From NCBI GenBank assembly GCA_914767715.1, contig OU612068.1, positions 11,782,001 to 11,842,000 on the forward strand: a stretch of 60,000 nt of DNA, written 5' to 3'. The notes beneath the pieces were generated by a model. It worked only from the letters and a program-made list of their open reading frames with translations, searched no databases and was not told where the DNA came from. Origin of the DNA: Membranipora membranacea (Eukaryota; Bryozoa; Gymnolaemata; Cheilostomatida; Membraniporidae). Positions 1 to 13,800 of this stretch are shown here, piece by piece (the first letter of the stretch is position 1; the number at the start of each line of letters is the position of its first letter). Both the position numbers and the translations under genes were made by a program.

Positions 1-129
1 GACCAACTGTCCCGACAAAAAATATCACGTCCATCATATGGGCAATATAGCTTTGTTCAGCTCTCAATTATTTAAAAAATGTTGGTTAAAATCTTAAAGA
101 TTCTGCCTCGGTCCGAAGACTGAGAACTA

Positions 130-245
130 AATGTGCTTGAGGGCGTGGCTGCCATTTTCGGCGCCAATGTCGCTCTCAGTGTGCAGGCAGTTCGGAGCAC
201 ACCCCTGGGGCACAGCACCCAGTAGTCAGTAGGTCGCAGTAGACT
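130..245 (-). repeat. SINE-like repeat fragment, copy 1
   Basis: This stretch shares an interrupted block with 1260-1355: both contain GCGCCAAT, then GCAGGCAG, then TCGGAGCACACC, in the same order and spacing. The second copy runs into a tRNA-like B box on the minus strand, so the pair is probably a SINE family read on the minus strand. It lies left of the last MED23 exon seen, so it is probably intronic. The rest of 1-2559 shows no MED23 exon I can recognise. Confidence 0.5.
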
Positions 246-1194
246 TTTTTAATTTAAAACTTGAGGGAGGGATTGCAGACAAAAGGCGACAGCCGTAGAT
301 AGAGATAGACATCATACACTTCTGTCTAGGACTATCCCTATACTAGTCTCAATGTAAGAACTGAGCTTGCACCCGTATATGGATCACTGTTATATTGTCA
401 TCATTAAAATTCCTGGAGGTCTATTAACAAATTGTCTCATCTCATTACTTGAGTATTTTACAACAGGGCGGAGTCATTATACTCCCTCAGTTTGCCGATT
501 CCCGCTGGTGCCTTCCCGTTTGTTCTTGGCAAAAAGTACTGCATAAGTTACCCACAGCTTCCAACTTGCTTATTAATTGAGACATATTGTTGCCTGCAGG
601 TGGTTTGGGGTAATTAGATAGTGCCATGCTAAACAATTGTTGAGTGATCAATGGCTTGAATGTAAACTGACAAAACTCGAATCAATTGTCATTCTGAGCA
701 GGTGTTCAATACAAGATCGAACACCAACTTCCACTATCGATTGTTATAATCTATAATTTTTTTTGTGGATTTATTGAGGATTGTCTTTTGTTTGTATTTT
801 GCAACAAATTAAAAGATTGCATTAGCAAACAAAGACACAACTGAAGTTAAGCAAAATGTTTGGAAAGTAGTATGCACTGATTTGTGGTAGCTGTGGTCAA
901 AAGAGAAGCTCATTTTTTGCTCCAAATCAGGTTTTGGACAATGTTGTGTGTTTGTAATTTCACAACGAAGCAAGCCATCAAACTACCCATTCCATTTTAT
1001 GTTACGCCCTTTTATTCTACAAAACCGTTGGATCTACCCAAACAGATGGTTTTTATTCATGGTAGAAATGACTGTGCATTAATTTCTAGGCCCAAGGTAG
1101 CCCCATAAACATGCAAATAATTACGAAGAATAAATCAGTATTTATATGTTCATGGGTAGTATTCTGAAACATTATTAACAGTAGTCCAGGTTGA

Positions 1195-1410
1195 TTACAT
1201 TCCGATGTCTTATCACTCGCCCATCCCGAGGCATGGGCGGCGAAATATTATTGCCTTATTGGAGAGGCCGCAATATCTGCGCCAATTTGCCCTCTGTTTG
1301 CAGGCAGGTCGGAGCACACCTGGGGGACCAACCAATCCCCAGTAGAAGATGGACTGCAGTGGGATTCGAACCCACGACCTTCAACACTTGCGTTCAACAC
1401 CTTCAACACA
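1195..1410 (-). repeat. tRNA-derived SINE-like repeat, copy 2
   Basis: On the minus strand this contains GGGTTCGAATCCC, a good RNA polymerase III B box, at about 1364-1376. It is followed by a body that matches the fragment at 130-245. No full cloverleaf can be folded, because the part where an A box should lie is a degenerate repeat of a GTGTTGAA-type word. A tRNA-headed SINE inserted in MED23 intronic DNA is the best reading. Confidence 0.55.
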
Positions 1411-1989
1411 GGGCTTGATGTCACTGTACTTCAATGAATTGCAAATTTGGAAACTCGAGATTGTTATCGAAACTAGACCCTGACATAAATTCATTTTCTG
1501 TTAACTATAGATGGAGCTTGAGAGACACGCATTGAATGAGTAACATCTACCACTACAATATACGCAACTCGACATTTGCCCAATGGGAATTATTTTTACT
1601 CCCCCCCCCCATGTAATGACCGATGTCCTAGAAAAACTCCTAAGCAGACCTAACATTGATTTCGCCTGTGCCAGGTTTTCAGTGCTATACAATGTTGGTA
1701 AGCACCACCATCAATTCCTCGTTTCCTGACCCTAAAACTTCCTTTCTTTTGTTTCCTGTTTATGTTATCTCGACTTGTTATCTCTACTAGAGAATCCTAG
1801 AACTTAACCTTAAAGCTGACACATGCAAATCCTACATCCTGGACATCCCCACTTGGGGTTAATGACCAGAAAATAGGATATGCATTTGACGCTTCCGCAA
1901 ATCAACTGACTTATAGTATTATCACTTTTGAGTTCTTTTATATGAGCAAAAAACTGCAATTTTTATATTTTATTCTAACCCTCTTGGAT

Positions 1990-2160
1990 CTATCTCATCT
2001 ATAAACATATGAATACTATATGTATATGTGTATTCATATGTAATTGTGTATATATGTATATGTATATTCATATGTATATGTATACCCATATGTATATGTA
2101 TCTTCATATGTATATGTACGCATATAGTTGATATGTATATGTATGCATAGATTCAAATCT
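1990..2160. repeat. TATATG/TATTCATATG minisatellite
   Basis: Irregular tandem units built from TATATG and TTCATATG run through this stretch. It is low-complexity DNA in the presumed last visible MED23 intron. Confidence 0.8.
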
Positions 2161-2374
2161 GTGCTTTTAAGTGTCATCTGTGTGTATTTGGCCCCAACTA
2201 AGTGTCACTCAAAAATAAGGAGTCATTTCATATGACCCACAAAAAAATCATGTCTTAAATCCTCTTAAATAATCATGTTGGGCATCCTTAACCCAATAGT
2301 AATTAATGGTAGATAAAATAGCCTGACATGGTCGGACAACTCCAATGCAAAGATATGCCCTACACACTGATAGC

Positions 2375-2377
<3 letters not shown>

Positions 2378-2437
<60 letters not shown>
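2378..2437. repeat. (AT)n microsatellite
   Basis: About 30 uninterrupted AT dinucleotides, about 120 bp from the donor side of the last visible MED23 exon. Confidence 0.95.
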
Positions 2438-2443
<6 letters not shown>

Positions 2444-2559
2444 TGAATCACTCATTGTCCAGGGTTTTTATGGGTACAATAGTGGGATATATAATATATG
2501 ACACTTTATTGCACAAATGTGTGTGTATATATACTTATATGTTTATGATCTTAACTCAC

Positions 2560-5500
2560 AGATAGCGTTGACGGCTCTAGCCAGAGTCAGGACCAGTATC
2601 CTGTTCAGTTCCTCAGAATCGTGGGAGACAATTGAGAACTTCTTCTCTGTGATACTGCGGAACACCTGCTGCTGAACCTCGACATTACCTAGCGACAGCA
2701 GTAAACATGCCGCCGTGTTCTCATATCTGCACAATAATAAGGGTCAATATAAAAGTGTTGTTGGTTCGTTTCATTAGCTTTTTTTAGATTTGAAGAGTGT
2801 CATGTTAATAAAATGTCTCAGATGGCTATTCTATATTTTTCAATTAGCAATTATACCATATTAAATGTTGTAATGATGGGACGATTAAATGTAAATTTAA
2901 TATAAATGTAAATTTAATATATTTTGATACATTACTTTCAACGTTTATCATAATGGAGTCCAATATAATCAAAATCAATTGAATGTATTGAGTGAAGAGC
3001 CTAATAATTGTGATTTGAACAGATAGGTTTTCGATCTGTTTCATAAGGAATGGGCCAGTTTAAAAAAAAGTTAAGCCTTGTCATCATAAACGACGTGATT
3101 CACTGCCAGCATCTTTTCACAAACCGGACTGGAATGCCGGCTCTTATTGTAGATTTGGCAATAGGACTATTTTGATTGGGGTGAAAAAGCCAGGAATTTC
3201 AGAGAAAATAGAAGATAGATACTTAGTACTTGATGAGCTCATGACGGGGGAAGATAATTTGGTTGCGGAACTGATTATCAAGTAAATGAAATTAAACCTT
3301 GACAATCTTTTCCACATACCAGATTTCTTGGAACCGCAAAGGTACAAAGGTATTTACAAGGGGGTCTATTTAACATCATTATTGGACCTTGTAGTGTTGT
3401 GAGGCGCTGTTTTAGATTCAGAATTCGTTTTACTCAAATACCTGGTGTACAACTGGTTATGGTAGGCGTTTCCCAGCTGATCAAGAAGACTATTAAGTAT
3501 TTTCATTCGATAGTGAGGCTGCATGTGTGTGAGCCTATATGTCGCCATCTCAAGTAGGGTGTTTATCACAGCCAGACTCTCCGCTGAGATGACAGTTGGC
3601 AGAACTGAGGCTAAAATACAGTAACAGTTTTATGTAACGTAATGCACATGTATTCACCTACATACATAGGTTAGCAAGCTATCGCACGTGGGTTTTTGTG
3701 TTAGTATTCAGAGGTTTGTGGGTGTTTCTTTGCATTACTTTTGGGTCACAAGTCACCTCTCAGTCTCTTGTTTCCTCTCACATACATGTTTATTTTTTTA
3801 GCTCTATTCATTAGCCAATATGAGTGTTAAATTATCTTCTCTTCGGCCATGACACGCTATATTGTGGGTGAATCAAATATGATTCCTGCCACAAAAGAAG
3901 TGGCAGTTTTTTGGACACCACGCGCCAGTCTATAACCGCAGGGGGTTATCAACGTCAGGAAATGTGACTGTCAGAAATTACTGAGACTGGAAGATGACGA
4001 TGGAGGTCTCTCTATTTACGTCCCCAAACCCTGAATTGCATAACTTCTGCAAGGAACACTGCAGAGGATGCCAAATAAAAGCGCTATATTAAAAACAGAT
4101 AATGACCCTAGACAAAATGCTTCAAAATCAAAAACGCGTTAAGAACCCATTGACACTTGCCATCAGGGGTTATTATGATGCTACTTACTAACAAACATCT
4201 TGATGCCAACCGTCTGTTCAATCTCAGTATAAACTAAGAGCCTAGCACATGTCTCTACGAGTGCAGGGGAAAGTGCAACCTGTCCTTGATTCTTTACTTG
4301 CGACTCGATTTTGCTAAAAAGCTGTTTGATGAAACTGAAATATACAGAGAATATACAGAGAATATACAGAAATATACAGAGAATATACAGAGAATATACA
4401 GAAATATACAGAGAATAAATGGATGACACTGGAATTTGAATTTTGCGCTGACCAACAACAACAAATACTTGGCAATGTTTTCATGAAGCGATGGGGTCTA
4501 AAATAATCAAGCTTCATTTTGGAGAATTGTTTCCTCCTTATACGATTATGAACACAAGGCGGAACAACTTCCTTTTGTATGAAACAAATTAAAAGTTGAT
4601 CATCAATGGTGAGCAGGATCATAGTTAAATCAACATGTCAAGAAATTAAGCGCCTGTACACTCAACTCAGATAAGGTACTTGAGTATCTTAGTGCCACAC
4701 TGATGACGTGATATACTATTGCTTGTATATGTCTGATCAATATAGAGTGAACTTATTAACTTAGCATGTGTACCACGATCACGAGCAATTTGGTGTGACT
4801 ACCTGAGTTCAATTTTACTAATGAGGGCGGATACATGTTAGGTACCCGTACTAAATTGTCTCTAACGATCAGAGATACACATGGTGATAGTGTAGGCTTG
4901 ATGTCAGTGTGTCTTGAGTGCGACTAATACATACAGCATCTTAGTGTGTACGGATAGCGAGTCTAGCATATCGACGGTAAGTGGCTCAGTGTTCATATAG
5001 CAGGCTACTCCGTGAGGTAACTGGGTCTGTACGTTCTCATTCATGAGAGAATTAATCATATAATCAATAAGTCCTGAGCTCACCTGCTCGCTAGAGCTGT
5101 CTGTAAACAGAGAAAATAGTAGATGAAGAAAAATGTCCCAGTGACTGGCTTTAGAATTGATTTGATTGGATTTCAGGTACTTTTATCACCACCTTCACAA
5201 TGCCGCACAATCTAAGAATTGTTAATTTGGTTTTATTTAGATTTACCAGAACTGACACACTGCAAAACACAAGGTTAAAGGTCAGTAGATTAACACTAGG
5301 GCCTTCTATTAGAGATACTGACCCATCAGTTTCCCTGACCGATTCTCAACAGCATGGTATTGGTAGGTCAGGTTTTACATGGGCTGGTTGACTGAGAATT
5401 TGAAAAGAAGAATACAATCCAATCCCTCAGAATAGTTGAGCTAGTAAACCCTAGCTTAAGTTTGACTCAATTCGCCTTCATTTTGAGCCACTCCCTGACC

Positions 5501-8500
5501 AGATCTGACCAGAGGGGGAGCAACTCCGATTAAAGGCAAATTGGAACAAAGGAGTGTGGGAAAAACTGTTGGAGCAGATTTGATCCTGTAGTGAGGAAGA
5601 GCTCCCTTCTTGATATATGTTTTTAAATGGACTGCCAACAAATGACCGTACATCAAAACTTTATTGTCAAGAGGTTAAACAATTGGTAGAAGTGAACTTT
5701 CAGAATCCCTCAATTGATGAATACAAAAAACAAATCAGCTTTGATTTCAATATTTAAGCAACACTTACAAGCATTACATAGGGCTGCCAGTTTGAAGTCG
5801 CAAGTCAGTGGAAGCGGCGGTGCTCCGCTCTGTGTGTATGTTGCTAGCGATCCCTTCAAAAATCTGAAATATAGAATATTCATATTTAGGATTGTCGTAT
5901 GGTAAAATAGCAAGTGTATTTGCGTCAATTCTCACACTTGTGCCACTCCTTCCTTGTACAACTAACAATCACAATAGACATCAACACCAGATTCAGTAAG
6001 ACAGCCAGATGCATTCTAAAGTGCGAAATATAGTATCATCAGAGACTATAGATATATAGATCATATATATCCATAGTATCTTGTAACAGAGCGCGCAACA
6101 AAACAAATGATTTATCATATACATACATTGACAATATACATACATACATTACCCCTGGTAATTGCTTGAAAAACTTACTCTAGCTGTGGTCGTAGAATGT
6201 TAGGTATTGCTCTAGCCTTGAACACTTTAGGGTCAGCAAATGTAGCACTCTTCCTGTGCATGTTAGCCCAGAGACAGGCTACAGACATACTTATCACAGA
6301 GTGGGGTCGTGACAGGTCCGGGACAGGAAGTGACTCAGTGTCAGGATACAGGTGGTCGTATAACTTCATAAATGTGACGTATTCATAAGCGCTCATATTC
6401 TTACTGATACCAAACATGCACTGCATCAACATCCACATCAGGTGATCTCTGCAGCATCCGCTGAACTTCTTACTCTCCACCTGTCAAGAGAAAATATATG
6501 CCACATCCAAATAATCTTGCAAACTAGAGTAAATCTGGTGATATGTCAAGATAGTGCACATTGCATGGTGTGATAGATATCTAACATTCCCATAATGCCT
6601 GGCTTACTATATATATTATCAGCATCATAATCAGAAAAACATATTACGATGTGTGGCATAGGCTGTGATCAAACTTATCGGAATCGCCCTACCTAGAAAG
6701 TGAAAAGTTAAGGCAACTCCATATGTGAGAAATTGGTTCAAATGTCCACTATGTAGTAATTATGCACAGAAGCACCAACATGGCCTCCATCATACATTTT
6801 ACAATTAGGTGTCTCACATGGGTTCAGAATTTGTGATATTTGGAATGGTACATATGACATATGGATTCCTTAGCAGACAAGTATACTCCTCTAGAACACG
6901 CTTTACTGTATAATCCTCCTCACTACACACTGTATGGATCGAGGCTTTACCTTTTTGAACAGCTGCATGAGAATATGTGGAAAGCTGACCATAGACCAGA
7001 GTACAAAGAATATGATGTGGGCTGTAATATTGTGCCATCGTAGGTTCGGTAGTACCAGGTCACAGCTGGTCAGTTTCGATTGGTTCTCTGTGAGATGTAC
7101 CACATGCTCACAAAGCTGTTCCTCTAGTTCTGCGTATCTGTGTTTTCCTTCCTCTGATGACTGTGTAACAATCACAGAGAACAGTTAGAACTACATGCAC
7201 ACCATATCATGGATAACTGATTTGATCATCAGCTTTTTGCAGTTTAACAAAGGCCAAAAATTTTATCTATCAGTCATCATCTCAATTTCAGCAGCAGAGC
7301 ATGGGAACTAAAGCATAAAAACTGTGTCATATGTGATCAACCAGATCTGTCAATCAGAACTGCATTGAATATGGAAAATGACAATTAAATTTTACACCAA
7401 TGAACATGACAAATTTGTTGTAGACATACCTTTCTGTTAGCGATGAGAATACTGGTCATGAAGTCGACAGAGTAGGCGTGTGTGAGCACGTATCTGATGA
7501 GGCTTGTCGGAGATTTATCCTGCAAGAAGAAGACAAAGTCTTACCGAAAAAGGGCTACCCAACTGGTAATAATGTCCATGTAAAATTTCAATAAATATCA
7601 CTTTTTGACATTCTGGCACAAAGATCAAGACATGTTAAAGTAGTATGGGGTGGCAAGGTAGCGTGATGGTTGGGATTCGAGCAGCTTAATCTGAGAGTTA
7701 CTCGTTCTAATCCTAGCCACTACCCCTCCTGTCCATGGAGGTGAGCTCTCCATACATTTCCATAGTTTCCCCACCGCTAAATTGAATGCCTATGTGTCAT
7801 ATGGTGACTACATACTCTGTCATCTGATGCCTACATACCCTGTCATATGGTAGAGGTCCATTATTGGGAAACCTGAGATTCCTAAGCTCCAGTCTCCATA
7901 CATAAGCGTTTATATTTGAGTGGCCAATAACTGGCCTGAGCTGTGCCAGTCCTGATATAGTCACAATCTGCACAGTGGGTCTGAATGTCTGTGTGAACTC
8001 TGCGAGGATCTTACCGAACGCCTACAGATTGAGTCAGGAATATGTGAGGCAGATTGTAATCAATATATATGGATTATTTTGAGGAAGCCAGCGCATTAGG
8101 AATAACTTTATCAAATACCAACAGAAAATATTTGGGATTGCGAGGCAGTGATTGTCATCTTCTTCCCACAGAGATAATTTATGGTCTCATTCAATACTTT
8201 GAACATCGGAGAACTAAACCTTTCTCAAAGTTTTACTCTGTCTTTAAACTCATTATGATTTTGAGGTTCACAAATATTTCATTGATGATTATTCAACAGA
8301 CTCCGGAGCTAAAACTCAGTTTCTTTTAATTAATACTGGAATCTTCTGTATGTAGTTGGACAGAATTTGGTGTCACAGGAATCTTATACAGATTACGATA
8401 CATACCCAGTGGAGAGGTTGTTTATCATCATGTTGCGGCAGCTTTATAATCTCATTGATAGCGAAGTAACTTGGCAGCAGACAAGCATTTCTGTTCAGAA

Positions 8501-10373
8501 TATAGTTGAAGATCTGCAAGGAAATTCAAACAAATATGCAGGTTTACACTTTTCACTTTTCGAAAAACACAATAAAATGTGATACATAAAAGTTAAAGGG
8601 ATATTTGCTTACTTGGCTAATAGAAAATTAGAAAAGTTGATGAACTTGTTAATGATATGATTTTCTAATATATCTTACCTCTACGACACATTGTATTTGA
8701 GGTGTGGTCGAGTCTGACGCTGGTATAGTTCTACACTTGTACAAAATTGCTCTGAAGATGTCTCTACATCCCTGAAAATATACAACACGCGTCATCACTG
8801 TAAAATATAAACTGTCATGAAATTATAATCTGCAACCTAATTCTGTGTTTGTTTCCTGATGGTTGTTTAGGCATGAAATGAAGTAATATCCAAACACATA
8901 GTTTGAGAGGTTGTCTAAGGTATTAAGAGTCCTATGTCTACAAGAAAGAAGACATTTTAAATTAATATCCTGAATAAGCCCTAGATCTGTTCCTCAAATA
9001 CACATGTTTGGTTATTTTAGGAATCTTACCTTGTAGTCTACACCACCAATAATCCTCCTTACTAACGAGAATACGGAGCACCATATATCTCTGTTATTAT
9101 AGACTAGACTGCTACTACTCAATAAGGCTTCACACACAGGCCTAAGAAAAAACAAAGCAAATTTGTTAGCGCCGTACCCTTATATAACGTAATACTATAA
9201 AATTCAAGCGGATGAGGAGGGAAGGTATTTTCACTCAACATTTGTTTTTCATATCACTAGAAGTTCACGGTATTATCAACATTCGAGTATAAGGCCATCT
9301 ATGCTGATACAAAAACAAAATAGAGGTATTCTCAATCATGGTATCCAGCAGCCTCTATATTGTTATTAAGCAGGTTGGGTGCGCCAACAAGTATGAGGCA
9401 GTGAACATTTGCTCTTCAGAATACAATGGTGATGTATTACTTTGAGGACACGATGTTGTTCTTGACTAGATGTTCTAAGTATCCCAGTAACACTTCAGAT
9501 CTGAGTGAGTTTTCTTCTTTGTATAAATGTTCAGAAAACAATTTGCATGCTGCAGCTATATTCGCCTACAAAACACAGACAAAAATCTCATTTCACAAAA
9601 TATCAAGATAGGCAATTACAGTAATATAGTCTATAAGTCAATGCCCTTAATCTGTCATGACAAACATTAGTATAAAGATGAAAATCAAGTATAAGGAAAA
9701 TATCTGTTTGACATGAAGATTACATGATGATCAACACTTAAGTTGTGAGTGAAAGTGACACCATGGCATCGGGCCTGGTTATGAATATAGCTACTGTGTC
9801 CCTGTCAGCTACTACGTACATCAGTAAATGAAGTGAAGAGTTGGACCACAGCATCTCTGTCTCTTTTCTGTCTTGCCTGCTCCTCTTCCCTTGTCTCACT
9901 GATCAATCCAATCAGAGCGTTTTCAATACTGCTATTTGACTGTGAATGTAATGGAGTAGATGTTAGATTGTTTAACCCATATATATATATATATATAATA
10001 AACACCAAGTAATTCATATGAAAAATACACTGACTAGTCAAGTCTAATCTTGGTATGAGTCAAGAACTACAATATGAATATATATATGACAACAGAGACA
10101 CAACAACAACATTTATATAACATATTTATTGACTGTCACCAAGACCCCCTAGATTTCACTGTAATGCAACTCTTGTGCCTAGACTACTCACCTAGATCTA
10201 GACCTATTACTCCTTGTCTAGACTGAGCTTAATAACTTTAGAGCAGTTAGATAGTACAAGGAGTGTGTGTTAGTTAGTTGCATTCACAGTCAGGTAGGTT
10301 AGTTTAGATTTTTACTTACATTCAATTTTATCAAAAGATTTTCTATTGTTGACTCCAACTGATTATCTGCCAT
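2560..10373 (-). CDS. MED23: Mediator complex subunit 23, N-terminal half, 15 exons
   Basis: Subunit of the Mediator tail, which links transcription activators to RNA polymerase II in the nucleus. Coding exons (minus strand): 10373-10320, 9939-9820, 9565-9441, 9141-9030, 8771-8679, 8513-8406, 8021-7839, 7519-7430, 7160-6951, 6480-6179, 5863-5769, 5100-4935, 4334-4189, 3610-3442, 2726-2560. All have AG acceptors and GT donors, and phases join without a stop to give about 713 residues. The human protein is about 1,370 aa, so the 3' half lies left of the window. Diagnostic stretches that match remembered human MED23 include LVRRIIGGVDYK, ILNRNACLLPSYF, FFVLWSMVSFPHI, RDHLMWMLMQ, SPALVETCARLLVYTEIE, LTHMQPHYR and EELNRILVLTLARA. 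The start ATG has no upstream in-frame extension that I trust. The gene shares a 510-bp intergenic region with the ceramide synthase gene. No frameshift or in-frame stop was seen. Confidence 0.95.
4337..4416. repeat. GAATATACAGA-type minisatellite at a MED23 3' splice site
   Basis: Tandem units of about 10-11 bp (GAATATACAGA and AATATACAGA) end directly at the acceptor of the MED23 exon 4334-4189. On the coding strand the units read as CTCTGTATATT and so form the pyrimidine-rich tract before the splice AG. Confidence 0.9.
7645..7735 (+). repeat. tRNA-derived SINE head in a MED23 intron
   Basis: An A-box-like segment TGGCAAGGTAGCGTGATGG (7651-7669) is followed 35 bp later by a B-box-like GTTCTAATCC (7704-7713) and the 3' tRNA-like arm CCACTACCCC. 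The layout is that of a tRNA-derived SINE head. The acceptor arms do not pair well, so I do not call a working tRNA. It is antisense to MED23, between its exons 8021-7839 and 7519-7430. Confidence 0.6.
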
Positions 10374-10882
10374 TGTAGCAGGCTGATATGATTATGCCAA
10401 CAAGGATGATCAAAGTTTTACAGCAATCTGTTTGGGTCACCTGCTTTGGTATATAATCTCCATTTTTTAGACACCAAAGTGAATTTCTCTCAATTTTATT
10501 TCTTTCTCAGAGTTTGAATCAGTAGCTTCTCCTATAGTACAACTATGAGATTCTTTTGTAAAATAAATTACCTGTCGTTTATAAGTTTGAACAATATGAA
10601 AGAAATTGTAATGTTTGAGCAACTGTAAATGACATATATAACTGGAATATAATTGGTCATTATCAGAAACATGTTTATCTCTATCCTGTCGCCACAGCTA
10701 GTAGTTGGCGACAGACCATGTACAAACAAAGCGGCTCATCACACCATCTCAGATTTGGGTCATCAATCAACTGGAACACCATCAGGGAGGGAGAGAGTGG
10801 TGTTTTCTTTAGTGCTTGGTGTACATCTGCTGAAGTTATATGAGAAACTGGTATCAAATTACAGTGAAAAACAATTGGTTAC
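10374..10882. promoter_or_regulatory. Shared upstream region of MED23 and ceramide synthase
   Basis: The two start codons point away from each other across about 510 bp, so this interval must hold the 5' UTRs and probably both promoters. No TATA box stands out at a useful place. A perfect 9-bp inverted repeat, CTGTCGCCA at 10686-10694 and TGGCGACAG at 10706-10714 with an 11-bp spacer, lies about 170 bp before the ceramide synthase ATG. Upstream 5' UTR introns cannot be excluded. Confidence 0.5.
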
Positions 10883-13800
10883 ATGATGGAAGCGATCAGC
10901 AGTGCATTCAGAATTGCTGAAGAAAAGTTTTTCTCAGAATCATTTTGGCTCCCTGAAAAATATAGTTGGAAAGATTATGAATTGGACCCTAATGATGGCA
11001 TGTACATTGCTCAACCAAGACATCTAGTGTATGTAGTACCATGCGCTATTGCAATTTTCTTCACAAGACAACTATTTGAAAGGTGAGTTCATACTGAGAA
11101 TAAAATAAAAGGTTTAGGCAACACAGTCCCATTGCACTGGATGTGTGGGCTTGAGGCCTAGGCCCAGAACTGGGAAGTGTTAATGTCACAGGGCAGTTCT
11201 CATTCTTATGATCTGTGAGTTAGACTAGTGTTCTAAGTAAATTCTAGCTTGTGAGGTTGGGACTGTTGTAATTATGTATATTGAATCTTCTTAAATGTGA
11301 AGACAAAGATGCTTGGCATCACACCTTTCACAGTGAGGAGGGCTATTGATGGGCTTCACTATAGTAGAGGAGTTAAGTATTCCTCTTGTTTTTGCTCTTT
11401 GCAGAAAAAATTTAACATTTAGCATGTGTTTTAATATCAAAATTCATGGCTAGCTAATTTTTCTAAACCTCATAATTTACTTCTAAGCTAATATCCATCT
11501 TGCTAATATCCATCTTGTTGGTCCATGCTTGCTGAGGGGGTTTAGTTCATTGTATCCATGACCCCTAGCCTACTTCTCTAGGGTGTAAGATATCTCATTG
11601 GTCCTTTTGTCTATGTTCATTAATTACGGTGAGGGATATAACTCTTACATCATCGGATGGTATGTCCATGCTGAAAGCAAGATGTGATTATGGGTAGGAC
11701 TTTTGAGAGATGTTCTGGCTTTTACACTAAGCTCCATTCCACTCTATTTTCTCCATGCTATTACCAAACTTGAATCTTCCTCAGGGATTTTAATATCATT
11801 GTTTGTATTCATATATTCATTCTAAATTCATTAGTGTTTTAAAAAAAAGTAGGCTAGGTTATTCGCATTGGTTTGTTGGTCCGTGCAATTGAACAGCTTG
11901 AGGAACAACAGCAGATCATGCTTGCTGAGATGACTACCTGGACATAGCCGCTTTGTTGTCAGCTTGTCATCCATAGTAGGCCTATGTATGTTGTGCCTTC
12001 TAGTGCTTGGGTCGAATCAGTCAATTTTGAGCGGTATATCATTTATTTTTAAAACTAGCTTTACAAATGAATTGTGTTGGAAGTATGTTCTAGAATTTGT
12101 TTGAAATATGTCTCACATCCCTTTAGTGAGCTGGATGGACACTAGTAGTATGTAGAGGATGACTTCTCATTTTTGCCTCTTCATGCGTTACAATGTGGTG
12201 TGCAGCATGCACTCACCGACTCAAACCTGACTACTCATACTCTTTGAATATTGCTCACTTATAAGTTTGTCTGTAACTACAGAAAACAATCTGATCTAAG
12301 ATTTAAAGCCAGTCATTTCAAAATGTGATTGGCATCAATTTCTGGTATCATGATCATCCCTGCACTGTTTTAAGTTCAGGCATACATCATTAATCCTCTT
12401 AACAGATGGATGTTCTGAGTTGTTGAATTTTTTATCATCAAGTTAACATCAAGCTATCCGGGTGTCATTTGATACACTGTCAAGCATATCTGATTGTTTT
12501 TATGTGAATTTACCGCCAGCCGACTTCCATCCTTGAATAACCAGCATATTTATCTCATTGATTGGCATCTAACAAGGCAGATCAGCGGCACAAAATTACA
12601 TAGTTGGACTTCTTATATTTCATTCATCAAGCCTCAAGTATCTCACGATGCAGATGTTGTTCTCAGCTATCAACAGAGCTCATCAACTTCTGTGTTTTAG
12701 GCATTGTTTGAGCTTCAGGCATAAAGCGTGATTGTATTTACATGACCGAGTAATCGGAGAGTTCCATGTTTACCCCCTTAGGTCTTAGCCTAACTCAGCC
12801 TTGCTCAGATACAATAACCTATAATTATTCTTTCCTCCCATTAATATCTACCTCATTAGATATGCCACATATGAGGAATTGTGTACTAATTTCTGGGTTA
12901 GAGTAGCCCTAATGAGAGATTATCAAAGAGTGGTGAGGGTGGTAAATTGATGGCCATACATAACTGTCAACCAGTTTTATGGACATCAGACTTTGATCCA
13001 CCACAAGTATTGTTGACCACACATCAATTGTAAAACTAATCCTGATTAGAACACTGTGATATGTCATAGTCTTGTCAACAGTTTAATAACACAGACTGTA
13101 TATTCATTTGATTGACTCCTATATCTTGATTTCCTGTTTATATTACAGATTTATAGCATATCCTTTTGGAAAATATATGAACATCTCGACACAAACTTTC
13201 AAGTGCACTCCAAATACACAACTAGAGAAAGTTTATAGCAAATCTGCATATCTTAAAGATGCACAATTACAGGTAAGAATAAATGCCGTTGTTGACCCTA
13301 TCTATTAGGCTATGAGCCAAGGCACAAAAATGTTGCTAGTTGTTAACAGTCTTAGCCATTGCTCGTCTTTTGAATTCTTAGAAGGCACTCGACTAATTCT
13401 GACCTGCTGAATTCAAATCTGTTGTGTTAGGATGGATTCGCTTCCCACTTCTATGAGAAATTTAACTTTGAAATTTAAATGGTAATTAAATGGTAGTTAT
13501 CTCCTCGAATGAGAATCTAAACTTCATTTTGGCTGAATTTAGTAGGTAAAACTTTAAGCTAAAATTTCAGCCTCAACAAGCACATCCTCCAATCCTGATA
13601 GTCTGTACATTTTGCCGATTGCTCCCATGAATGCCATACAGTATGAAACTCCCCCATACAAAGAACAAGACGCTTTTGACAACGTTCATCCTCCCACCAA
13701 ATCTGCTGCGCCTTGCTGTTATAGCGCTTGATCAAACACAACCACCACCGCATCTAACTCAAATGCGTCAGCTTTTTCAACACTCTGCTGTAGGACGTAG

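Noticed and set aside
1-2559. Further MED23 exons
   Set aside because: I looked for the regions that follow LTLARA in the family and found none on the minus strand. Only repeats were seen, so the next exon is probably outside the window.
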